From Burkholderiales bacterium (lineage in GTDB: Bacteria > Pseudomonadota > Gammaproteobacteria > Burkholderiales > Casimicrobiaceae), in the NCBI GenBank assembly GCA_020847675.1, contig JADLBN010000205.1:1-43724 (forward strand): a DNA stretch of 43,724 nucleotides, read 5' to 3'. The notes below the pieces were generated by a model. The model did no database searches, was not told the DNA's origin, and was given only the letters and a program-made list of their open reading frames with translations. Position numbers and translations under genes: made by a program. Below are positions 18,947 to 27,500 of the stretch, one piece after another (positions within the stretch are counted from its first letter, which is position 1; each line of letters opens with the position of its first letter).

Positions 18947-19522
18947 ATGTCGAACGATCGTTCCTACCTCGAGACGCTGCAGGACTACTACGCCCGTCAC
19001 CGGGCGCTGCCATCCTATGCCTCGATCGGAGGCCTGCTCGGGCTCAAGTCGAAGTCTTCGGTCGCGGCGCTCGTTGCGAGGCTCAAACTCGCCGGCTTCC
19101 TCGAATCCACGCCCGACCGGCGTCTCGCGCCGACCCGGCGATTCTTCGCCCGGCCGGTCGCGGACGCCAGCGTGCGCGCGGGTCTGCCGGAGGCGATCGA
19201 CGACGCGTCCTCCGACGCCCTCACGATCGACGACTACCTTATCGAGCGGCCCTCCAGCACGGTGCTCGTCCGCGTCAAGGGCGACTCGATGGTCGACGCC
19301 GGCATCCTCGAAGGCGACCTCGTCGTGGTCGAGAAGCAGCCGACCGCGAAGCCCGGCGACATCGTCGTCGCGATCGTCGACGGCCAGTTCACGCTCAAGC
19401 GCCTGGACGTCGAGCGGGGCCAGTTCCTGCTTCGCGCCGAGAACAAGGCCTACGCGCCGATCCGCCCGGAAGGCGCGCTCGAGATCTTCGGCGTGATGGT
19501 GGGACTGGTGCGCAAGATGTAG
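18947..19522 (+). CDS. LexA/UmuD-type self-cleaving transcriptional repressor
   Basis: The 191-residue protein has a LexA-like winged helix-turn-helix (YLETLQDYYARHRALPSYAS, then SSVAALVARLKLAGFLE) and an S24 peptidase domain. The scissile bond is probably Ala78-Gly79 in VRAGLPEA; Ser114 in KGDSMVDAGI and Lys151 in FTLKRL form the Ser-Lys dyad. The peptidase half (LIERPSSTVLVRVKGDSMVD, LEIFGVMVGLVRKM) resembles UmuD more than E. coli LexA, while the N terminus is LexA-like. This suggests a RecA-stimulated autocleaving repressor. Two CGAAC-N4-GTTC palindromes sit at its promoter and first codons, fitting autoregulation. The ATG at 18947 lies 7 bp after the predicted -10, so the transcript would start at or near the start codon. 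Confidence 0.85.
   Translation: MSNDRSYLETLQDYYARHRALPSYASIGGLLGLKSKSSVAALVARLKLAGFLESTPDRRLAPTRRFFARPVADASVRAGLPEAIDDASSDALTIDDYLIERPSSTVLVRVKGDSMVDAGILEGDLVVVEKQPTAKPGDIVVAIVDGQFTLKRLDVERGQFLLRAENKAYAPIRPEGALEIFGVMVGLVRKM
18951..18964. promoter_or_regulatory. Putative LexA-type operator 2 (inside codons 2-6)
   Basis: CGAACGATCGTTCC contains the perfect 12-bp palindrome GAACGATCGTTC (18952-18963). It is spaced 31 bp centre to centre from operator 1, close to three helical turns, which would put two dimers on one DNA face. It overlaps the start of the LexA-like coding region. Confidence 0.55.
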
Positions 19523-19563
19523 CCGGTGCCCGGCATCGGGTTCGCGTGCGGTACGCTCGCCCG

Positions 19564-20406
19564 ATGCGTTGCACGAGGCAGGTCAGGCTTCCCGACGGGA
19601 CCGCCGTCCCGGCCATCGGGCTCGGCACCTGGCGCATGGGCGAGCGCGAGGGTTCCCGCAAGGCCGAGATCGCCGCGCTTCGCCGCGGGCTGGACCTCGG
19701 CCTCGCGCTCATCGACACCGCCGAGATGTACGGCGACGGGGGCAGCGAGAGGGTCGTCGGCGAAGCCCTTGCCGGCCGCCGCGACGAAGCCTTCGTCGTC
19801 TCCAAGGTCTATCCGCACAACGCCGGGCGCAAGTCGGCGATCGCCGCGTGCGAGCGCAGCCTGTCGCGGTTGCGCATCCCGTGTCTCGACCTCTATCTGC
19901 TGCACTGGCGCGGCGGGATCGCGCTCGCCGAAACGGTCGAGGCCTTCGAACGCCTGAAGCGCGACGGGAAGATCGCCCGATGGGGCGTCTCCAACTTCGA
20001 CGTCGACGACCTCGACGAACTCGCGTCGGTCGCCGGCTCCAACGGCTGCGCCGTCAACCAGGTCCTCTATCACCTCGGCGAGCGGGGCATCGAGCGCGGC
20101 GCCCGGGAGCGATGCAGGGCGTGGCCGATGCCGGTGATGGCATATTCGCCGTTCGACGAGGGCCGGTTGCTCGGCAACGCGGCGCTCTTGCGGCTTGCAC
20201 GCGAAGCGGGAACCCCTGCCGCGACGCTCGCGCTCGCGTGGCTCGTGTCTCATGACGACGTCATCGCGATTCCGAAGGCGGCACGCGTCGAACACGTCGA
20301 CGCGATCGCCGCGGCCGACGCGTTCCGGATCGAACCCGGACTCGCGGCAGCACTCGACCGCGCGTTCCCGCCGCCCGGAAAGCGCAAGCCGCTGGCCATG
20401 ATCTGA
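19564..20406 (+). CDS. Aldo/keto reductase
   Basis: The 280-residue protein is an NADPH-dependent aldo/keto reductase of the YeaE/DkgA type, a cytoplasmic TIM barrel reducing aldehydes or ketones. The catalytic tetrad is visible: Asp in LIDTAEMYGDGGSE, Tyr in the same segment, Lys in VVSKVYPHNAG, and His in LYLLHWRGG. VPAIGLGTWRMGERE and KIARWGVSNFDVDDL are family signatures, and IPKAARVEHVDAIA binds the cofactor phosphate. The ATG at 19564 is preferred; a GTG 18 bp upstream is also in frame. It lies 41 bp after the LexA-like gene in the same direction, so partial cotranscription cannot be excluded. Confidence 0.93.
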   Translation: MRCTRQVRLPDGTAVPAIGLGTWRMGEREGSRKAEIAALRRGLDLGLALIDTAEMYGDGGSERVVGEALAGRRDEAFVVSKVYPHNAGRKSAIAACERSLSRLRIPCLDLYLLHWRGGIALAETVEAFERLKRDGKIARWGVSNFDVDDLDELASVAGSNGCAVNQVLYHLGERGIERGARERCRAWPMPVMAYSPFDEGRLLGNAALLRLAREAGTPAATLALAWLVSHDDVIAIPKAARVEHVDAIAAADAFRIEPGLAAALDRAFPPPGKRKPLAMI

Positions 20407-20592
20407 CTCCCGCCAGGCAGGCACTCGCCGCTCGTTCGCGGATCCGTCCGACCGCTCGTCGGCTCGCACGTCCGAGCAGGCCCGGGAATCAAGCACTTGC
20501 ACGAGAGTGCCGGACCTCGAACGAGCGCGTGGCACGCTTGCTGCTCCGTTGTCGCCATCAGCGGAACACCGCGAACCCGACAGGAGAGCGTT

Positions 20593-20928
20593 GTGATCTA
20601 CACCCACTACGATTACCTCGATCTCGCGCCCGGCGCGTCGGTTGCGCGGATCGAAGCGGCTTACGCGCAGGTCCTGCAGCGCTTCCACTTCGGCCGCACC
20701 GAAGCCGGGCAGGATCTCTCGGGGCTGGTCAGGATGATCCACGCTGCCTACCGCGTGCTGTCCGATCCGGACGCGCGCAGGGCCTACGACGACGAGCTCG
20801 CGCGCGAAGCGGCGCTGGCCGACGAGGAACTCAAGTCGGATCTCGACGCGCTGGCGTCGCGTCCCTCGCGGCACGCGCAGGACGTCCCTGCGCCGCTGCG
20901 CCTCGTCGTCAACCAGCTCGCGGCCTGA
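20593..20928 (+). CDS. J-domain-like protein lacking the HPD motif
   Basis: The 111-residue product resembles a DnaJ J-domain: helix I/II (HYDYLDLAPGASVARIEAAY, AQVLQRF), a loop, helix III (GLVRMIHAAYRVLSDPDARRAYDDE), and a charged tail. AYRVLSDPDARRAYD is a strong J-domain signature. The HPD tripeptide needed to stimulate Hsp70 ATPase is replaced by HFG (FHFGRTEAGQ), so classical DnaK activation is unlikely. The GTG at 20593, preceded by AGGAG, is chosen over more upstream starts that add unrelated sequence. It lies alone between the aldo/keto reductase and a T-run terminator. A role as a J-like adaptor is an inference. Confidence 0.75.
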   Translation: MIYTHYDYLDLAPGASVARIEAAYAQVLQRFHFGRTEAGQDLSGLVRMIHAAYRVLSDPDARRAYDDELAREAALADEELKSDLDALASRPSRHAQDVPAPLRLVVNQLAA

Positions 20929-21338
20929 CCGCGAGCGGCCACGGTTTCCCCGGTCGCCCTACGATTTTCTCGACTGCCAACACAGCGATGCGGTCGGCGG
21001 CCGTTTTTTCTTCGATGCGAGCGCGGCAGGCGCGGCGGGCGGAACGGCTCGCGCCGGCGAAGCTGCGCCGCCCAAGGACGCGCGTCGCGTGTGTGGTGCG
21101 CGGCCGGACTGACGACGCCACCCGGATCGCGGTGCGCGCCGGGCCGGTGCCGCGGGCCGTCGCGCGCGGCGCGCGACCGGGTCGCGCGCTCCCGGGCGGA
21201 TTCGCGCCCGCGGTGCGCCACTGACCGGGAACCCCGACAAGCCTGCCCGCCGTCGAAACCCACGGGACGACCACGAACCCGGACACCCCAGGATGGCGCC
21301 CGCGTATCGGGGCCGTCCCCAACGCAAGGACGACTGCC
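20929..21338 (+). other. Gene-free interval of 410 bp
   Basis: I recognise no gene here. It contains the hairpin with T-run at 20991-21009 and a second strong GC hairpin without a T-run: GCGCGCGAC at 21169-21177 pairs with GTCGCGCGC at 21181-21189 around a 3-nt loop. The forward and reverse frames that stay open across it are Arg/Pro/Ala-rich and look like GC shadows. Confidence 0.6.
20991..21009 (+). terminator. Intrinsic terminator after the J-like gene
   Basis: CGGTC (20991-20995) pairs with GGCCG (20999-21003) including one G-T wobble, around a 3-nt loop, and is followed by six T's (21004-21009). It is 62 bp downstream of the J-like stop codon. A run of six T's is rare in this GC-rich window. 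Confidence 0.55.
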
Positions 21339-21686
21339 GTGGACCGTTGCCAGCACTGCCAGTTCTACGATCGCAATCCTTCGTCCGGTGCCGGCGGCAA
21401 GTCGCCGAACGCCGGACTGTGCCGCCGCCATGGCCCGAGCCTCTCTCCGATCAATCCGAAGAGCTACGCGATCGAAGGCGTCTGGCCGACCGTGCGGGAC
21501 GAGGACTGGTGCGGCGAGTTCCGCGCCGCGGCCCGCCGCGGCGACAGCCCGCGCGCCGATGCGCTGATCGGGTCGATGCCTCCCGTCGTGCCTTCCGGGG
21601 CCCCGCAACCCACGACGTTGCCCCGGTTCGGCGCGGTGGCCGCGAATCCGTCCTCCATCGGTTCGCTCCGCGGCAACGGGGACTGA
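21339..21686 (+). CDS. Small Cys-rich protein of unknown function
   Basis: The 115-residue frame starts with GTG at 21339. Its first 60 residues contain a pattern suited to metal binding: CQHCQFYDRN (Cys4, Cys7), LCRRHGPS (Cys28), and VRDEDWCGEF (Cys58), with a GVWPTV strand between. C-x2-C followed by C-x2-H-x-P and WCGEF recurs in small bacterial proteins, so zinc or an Fe-S cluster is plausible. The tail is Pro/Ser-rich and probably disordered. The first in-frame Met-like start also gives a compact N-terminal CxxC. Function and partners are unknown. It precedes the AddB-like gene by 134 bp. Confidence 0.7.
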   Translation: MDRCQHCQFYDRNPSSGAGGKSPNAGLCRRHGPSLSPINPKSYAIEGVWPTVRDEDWCGEFRAAARRGDSPRADALIGSMPPVVPSGAPQPTTLPRFGAVAANPSSIGSLRGNGD

Positions 21687-21820
21687 AGGGGAGGCCCGAA
21701 GGGGCGGGTCCGGCGTCGCCGCGGCAGGCTCACGTCCCGAGCCCCTGCGGCTGGTAGAGTCCGCGCCATCCCGTTGAACCGCGCGGCGGCGTCGCTCTCC
21801 GCTGCCGCATCCCATCCTCC

Positions 21821-24523
21821 GTGACCGAAGCGCTCGAGCGCGCGCTGGCCGCGGGCGCGACCGTCGTCACGCCCAGTCGCCGGCTGGCGAAACACCTCGT
21901 CGACGACCATGATCGCTTGCGGCGCGACGCTGGCGCGCGCGCCTGGGCCTCCGCGAAGGCGCTGCCGTGGCCGGCGTTCGTGGCACTCCTCGAAAGCGAG
22001 GCGATCGCGGCCGGCGCGCTCGAACCCCGCGTCCGCGCAGGCGAGCTCGCCGCGGCCGAGATCTGGCGCGCCGCGATCGACACCGATGGTTCGGCCGCGC
22101 TCGACGCCGGCGCACTGGCGGGCGCTGCCGCCGAAGCATGGGACCTCGTCCACGCCTGGGGCGCCGGCGGCGAGAGCTGGCGCGGATGGTCCGGCGTCCA
22201 CGACGAGCCCGCGGCGTTCGCCCGCTGGGCCGAGCGCTTCCGCACGTTGCTTGACGCGCGCCGGGCCTGCGATGCGGCGACCGCACCGGATCGCCTTGCG
22301 GCGGTGGACGGTGCCCGCGCGCCCTGGCGGGGAAGGCAGGTTGTCTTCGCCGGTTTCCTGGAACTCACGCCGCAGCAGCGCCGGCTGATCGAGGCGATGC
22401 GCCGCACGGGCGCGATCGTGGACGAGATCGCGACGCTCCGCGACGCGGTCGCCCGGCCGCGACGCGCGGTGTATCCGTCCCCCTATGCGGAGCTTTGCGC
22501 CGCGCTCGCGTGGGCCCGCCGCGAGGTCGAGCGGCATCCGGGCGCCCACGTCGGCCTCGTCGTGCCCGACCTCTCGCAGCGTCGCTCGGCCGTGCGGCTT
22601 TGCGCGATCGACGTGCTCGGGTTGCCGGGGGCCGGAGAAGCCGGCACGCCGTCGTGGAACCTGTCGCTCGGAGCGCCGGTCGCCGAGGTGCCACTCGTAG
22701 CGGTGGCGCTCGATCTCGTGACGTTCGCGTGGATGGCGCTGCCCACGGGTCGCGCCGCAGCGTTGCTGCGTGCTGCGCATCTTCCCGGCGCATCCGGTCC
22801 TGCACGGCACACCCGCGCCGCGGTCGAGCGCGCGTGGCTCGAGCGCGGGCTCGACCCGGTGCGCATCGACGACGCGATCGGTGCGCTGGACCGCCGGAAC
22901 GACCCGCTCGCGACGCGCCTCGCACAGGCGCGCGACGTTGCGCGGAAGGTAACGCGCGCCACGCGCCGCGGCTGGGTCGATGGGTGGCGGGACGCGCTTG
23001 CGAAGGCCGGCTGGCCCGGCGACGGGCCGCTCGGCAGCGCCGAGCACCAGGCCGCCCGCGCCCTCGACGAGCACTTCGCTGCGTTCGCGGCGCTCGACGC
23101 GGTCGCCGCGGATCCGCGCAGCGCGCCGGGACTCGGCGCGGAAGCCGCGATCGCCGCGTTCTCCGATCTGCTCGCGAACGCGCCGTTCCAGCCCGAGGCG
23201 GCGCCGGCGCCGATCCAGATCCTCGGCCTGTACGAAGTGATCGGCCTGCCGTTCGATGCGCTGTGGGTCGCGGGCATGAACGACGAGACGCTGCCGCGTG
23301 CGACCCGGCCCAATCCGTTCCTGCCGATCCGATGGCAGAGGGACCACGGCGTGCCAAAGAGCGATGCCTCGCGCGAGCTCGCCTACGCGCGCGAAGTCGC
23401 GTCCTGGCTCCTGCGCGCCGCCCCCGCCGTCGTCGTGAGCCATGCCGCGAGGGTCGACGACCGGCCGTCGCTCGCGTCGCCGGTCTTTCCCGAGGGCCCG
23501 CCGGTGGACGCGGTGGTGCCGGCGCTGCCGGCCCAGTCGATGTTCGCCGCGCGGCCCCGGCTCGACCGGTTCGTCGACGCGACGGCGCCGCCGCTTCGCC
23601 CCGAGGAGCGCACGACGCGCGGGTACGGACCGATCGCCGCCCAGAGCGACTGCCCGTTCCAGGCGCTCGCCGCCCGGCGCTGGCGCGCGGAGCCCTGGCC
23701 TGATCCGAAGATCGGCTTGACGCCGATCGAGCGAGGCAACCTGGTCCACGAGACGCTCGCGTCGTTCTGGCGCGCCACCGGCACGCACGATGCGCTGGTC
23801 GCGCTGTCGCAGGACGCCGGTCGGCTCGCCGAGGCCTGCCGCAGCGCGGCGGACGCGGCCATCAGGACGATCGATGCGTCGCGCTGGCGGCGGATTCCCG
23901 CGGCGGTTCACGCGCAGGAAGCCGCGCGCCTCGCGCGCCTGCTGCGCGAGTGGCTGGCCGTCGAGCTGGGCCGCGCGCCTTTCGAAGCGGTCGGCATCGA
24001 GGACGACGCGGCGCTGCGTCTCCCGCCGCTCGAACTCGCGCTGCGTCTCGATCGCGTCGATCGCTTCGCGGACGGGGGCGTCGCGATCCTCGACTACAAG
24101 ACCGGGTCCGCCGCTCGCCCCGGGCGATGGACGGCCGCCCGACCCGAAGCCGTCCAGATGGCGCTCTACACGCTCGCGTGGCGGGACGCGCATCCCGATG
24201 AATCGGTGCGCGCGACCGCGCTCGCGCTCTTGAGGCGCGGCGAGACGAAGGCCGTGGGACTCTACGCCGACGAAGGCGCGCGCCTCGGACCGCCGCCCGG
24301 GCGCGACGACGGCAGCGTCGTCGATCCGGTTGCGCTCGAAGCGCTCTGGCGCGAGCTGATGCAGGGGCTCGCCAGCGAGTACGCGGCCGGCGCGTCGGGC
24401 GTCACGCCGCGCACCGCCGCCGTCTGCCGCACCTGCGCGCGGCAGGCGCTGTGCCGCATCGACAGCCTCGTCGCCGGCGAGGACGGCGAAGGCGACAGCG
24501 ACGGCGAGGAGGAGGGCGCGTGA
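21821..24523 (+). CDS. AddB/RecB-like PD-(D/E)XK nuclease subunit with Fe-S staple
   Basis: The 900-residue protein resembles the AddB-type 'probable DNA repair protein' family: a degenerate helicase-like N terminus followed by a C-terminal RecB-family nuclease. Nuclease motifs are ERGNLVHETLASFW and VAILDYKTGSAARPG (Asp758, Lys760), with LRLDRVDRF just before. An iron-staple pattern is visible: Cys611 (QSDCPFQALAARRW) and Cys869, Cys872, Cys878 (VCRTCARQALC). The expected role is end resection for homologous recombination together with the next gene, whose GTG start overlaps this stop by 4 bp. The GTG at 21821 is chosen. It differs from canonical Bacillus AddB in lacking a Walker A at the N terminus. 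Confidence 0.85.
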   Translation: MTEALERALAAGATVVTPSRRLAKHLVDDHDRLRRDAGARAWASAKALPWPAFVALLESEAIAAGALEPRVRAGELAAAEIWRAAIDTDGSAALDAGALAGAAAEAWDLVHAWGAGGESWRGWSGVHDEPAAFARWAERFRTLLDARRACDAATAPDRLAAVDGARAPWRGRQVVFAGFLELTPQQRRLIEAMRRTGAIVDEIATLRDAVARPRRAVYPSPYAELCAALAWARREVERHPGAHVGLVVPDLSQRRSAVRLCAIDVLGLPGAGEAGTPSWNLSLGAPVAEVPLVAVALDLVTFAWMALPTGRAAALLRAAHLPGASGPARHTRAAVERAWLERGLDPVRIDDAIGALDRRNDPLATRLAQARDVARKVTRATRRGWVDGWRDALAKAGWPGDGPLGSAEHQAARALDEHFAAFAALDAVAADPRSAPGLGAEAAIAAFSDLLANAPFQPEAAPAPIQILGLYEVIGLPFDALWVAGMNDETLPRATRPNPFLPIRWQRDHGVPKSDASRELAYAREVASWLLRAAPAVVVSHAARVDDRPSLASPVFPEGPPVDAVVPALPAQSMFAARPRLDRFVDATAPPLRPEERTTRGYGPIAAQSDCPFQALAARRWRAEPWPDPKIGLTPIERGNLVHETLASFWRATGTHDALVALSQDAGRLAEACRSAADAAIRTIDASRWRRIPAAVHAQEAARLARLLREWLAVELGRAPFEAVGIEDDAALRLPPLELALRLDRVDRFADGGVAILDYKTGSAARPGRWTAARPEAVQMALYTLAWRDAHPDESVRATALALLRRGETKAVGLYADEGARLGPPPGRDDGSVVDPVALEALWRELMQGLASEYAAGASGVTPRTAAVCRTCARQALCRIDSLVAGEDGEGDSDGEEEGA

Positions 24524-27500
24524 GCCCGGGCGAGGACACGACGCTCCTCGCCGCCGACGACGCCGCGCGCGAAGCGGCGCTCGACGTGCGACGCTCGTTC
24601 GTCGTGCAGGCGCCCGCGGGTTCGGGCAAGACCGAGCTCCTGATCCAGCGCATCCTCGCGCTGCTCGCCGTCGTCGACCGGCCCGAAAGGGTGCTGGCGA
24701 TCACGTTCACGCGCAAGGCCGCAGGCGAGATGCGCGAGCGCGTCGTCCGCGCGCTCGCGTCGGCGCGCGAGCCGGTCGACGAGGCGTCGCTGCAGCCGCA
24801 CGAGCTGAAGACGCGCGAACTCGCGCGAGCCGCTCTCGCCCGCGACCGCGCCGAAGGCTGGAACCTGATCCTCCATCCGTCGCGCCTCGCGATCCAGACC
24901 ATCGATGCGCTCGCGCAGGCGATCGCGTTGCAGGCGCCGCTTGCGAGCGGCCTGCCGCCCGCTCCGCGCTTCACCGACGACGCGCGGCCGCTCCACCTCG
25001 CGGCGGCGCGGGCGGCGATCGTCGAGGCGGCAGCCGACGATCCGCGCTGGCGGCGACTCCTCGAACACCAGGACAACGACGCCGACGCGCTCGCCGGTCG
25101 TATCGTCGACCTGCTCGCGCGACGCGACCAGTGGCGCACGCTGGCGACGGCCGGCGCGGGGGACCTCCGCACGATCCTCGAACGCACGCTGCGTGCCGAG
25201 GTCGAAGGCGAGCTGGCGCAGATCGCGGGAACGATCGCTCGCGCCGACTTCCGCCCGGTCGCTGCGGTTGCGCGGGCGGTGGTCGCGCATCTCGGCCCCG
25301 GCGACGAAGCGCTCGCGCGCACGCTCGAGGCCTGTGCGGACGCGGGCGATGCTCCGAAGCTCCGCTGCGAAGCGATCGATGCCTGGCGCGAGCTCGCCGG
25401 CTGGCTCCTGAAGCAGGACGGCAGGGAGCTGCGGAAGAGCCCGTCGAAGATGCGGGGCGTCCCGGTCGTCGGCCAGGGTCCCGGACGCGAGGCGCGCCGG
25501 ACGCACTACTCGGCGGTCCGCGAGTGTCTCGAAGCCCTCGGAACCGTTCCCGGCCTGAGCGGCGCGCTGGCGACGGTCGCGTCGCTGCCGCCGACACGCT
25601 ACGACGACGAGGCCTGGGAGCGCATCGCCGCGCTGCTCTCGCTCCTGCCGCGGTTCGCCGCGCGCCTCGAGCTCGAGTTCCTCGCGCGGCGCGAGTTCGA
25701 CTTCCCGAAAGGCACGCTCGGCGCGCTCGCCGCGCTGGGAGACGCGGACGCGCCGACCGACCTGCTCCTGCGCCTCGATCTCCGCATCGAGCACCTGCTC
25801 GTCGACGAGTTCCAGGACACGTCCTACGCGCACCTCGACCTGATCGGGCGCCTGGTGGCGGGCTGGAGCGGGGACGACGGCCGGACGCTCTTCGCGGTCG
25901 GCGACCCGATGCAGTCGATCTACAAGTTCCGCGGTGCGGAGGTCCGCGCCTTCGTCGAGGCGATCACTGCCGGCGCGATCGAAGGCGTGCCGGTCGAGCG
26001 GCTGACGCTCCGGCGCAATTTCCGCTCGCACTCGGGGCTCGTCGACTGGGTCAACGCGCGTTTTCCCGCGGTGCTGGGCGGGATCAACGAGCCCTGGCAG
26101 GGGCGGGTCGCGTTCGCCGACGCGATCGCCGTGAGGCCGGTCGAACCGGGCGAGGCGGTGACGCTGGATGTCGCGAGGGACGAAGCCGCGGAGGCCGCGT
26201 TCGTCGTCGTCCGCGTCAAGGAAGCGCTCGGCCGTGGCGACCGTGTCGCGATCCTCGTGCGCGCACGCACGCACCTTGGCGCGGTGCTGGCGGCCCTGCG
26301 CGACGCGGCCATTCCCTACTCGGCAGTGGATCTCGACGTGCTGGCCGACCGACCGGCGGTCCGCGATCTCGTCGCGCTCACGCACGCCATCGTGCAGCCG
26401 GACGACCGGCTCGCGTGGCTCGCGCTGCTTCGCGCGCCGTGGTGCGGCCTCGTGCTCGCCGACCTGCACGCGATCGTCCGCGCCGCGGACGGCACGCCGC
26501 CGGGCGCGATCGACGACGTCGCCGCCGCGCCGCCGCCGGCGTTGTCGGACGACGGCCGCGCACGGCTCGCGCGCGTCACGGCGGCGGTCGAAGAGGCGCG
26601 GCGCGACCGCAGCGTCGCGCCATTGGTCGAACGCGTGCACCGGGCGTGGATCGCTCTGGGCGGTCCGGCCACGATCGGCGAGGCGCTGGACCTCGTCGCC
26701 GTCGACGACGTGCTCGGGCTCGTCGCAGCGCACGAGCGCGCCGGCGACATTCCCGACTGGAGCGCGTTCACGGCGCGCCTCGCCGAAGCGCGCCTGTCGC
26801 CACCGCCCGGCGACGACGCCCGCGTGCAGGTGATGACGATGCACAAGGCGAAAGGCCTCGAGTTCGACACGGTGATCCTGCCGGGTCTCGCTCGCGGCAG
26901 GACGCGCTCCGACTCGCCTTTCATGCGCTGGCGCACGCGCCGCAACGGCCTCATGGTCGGGCTCGGACGGCCGCGAGGCGGCAACCACGAAGGCGTGTAT
27001 GCGTACCTGCAGACGCTCGCCGCCGGCGAGGACGAGGCCGAACTCGCCCGCCTTGCGTACGTGGCCTGCACGCGCGCGAGGCGCCGGCTCGCGCTCGTCG
27101 CGGTCCTGAAGCCGTCCACGAAGGCGCCGGGGGAGTGGAAGGCCCCGGGACGCGGGGCGATCCTCGGTTTGTTCGACGCGGCGATTCTCGGCCTCGCCGA
27201 GCATCCGCCGGAGGGTGGGGAGGGTGCTCCCGGAACCGTCGCGCCTGAACCGCCGGCGATCGCCCGTGTGCCGGTCGACTGGTCGCCACCCGTGGCGCAG
27301 GCGCCGCTCGTCGGCAGCGCCACCCTCCGCACGGTCGAGCCTGGACTGCCGTTCGACTGGGCGCGCGAGCGCGCGCGGCGGCTCGGGGTGGTGGTCCATC
27401 AGGTCCTCGCGCAGGTGGGGACGGACGGACTCGATCGCTGGGATCGGGCGCGGCTGGCCGCGCAGGCTGCCCCCATCGAAGCTGCGCTCGTGACCGAAGG

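Noticed and set aside
20909-21322. Minus-strand frame across the gene-free interval
   Set aside because: Arg/Ala/Pro-rich composition, runs through the T-run terminator, and carries no recognisable motif.
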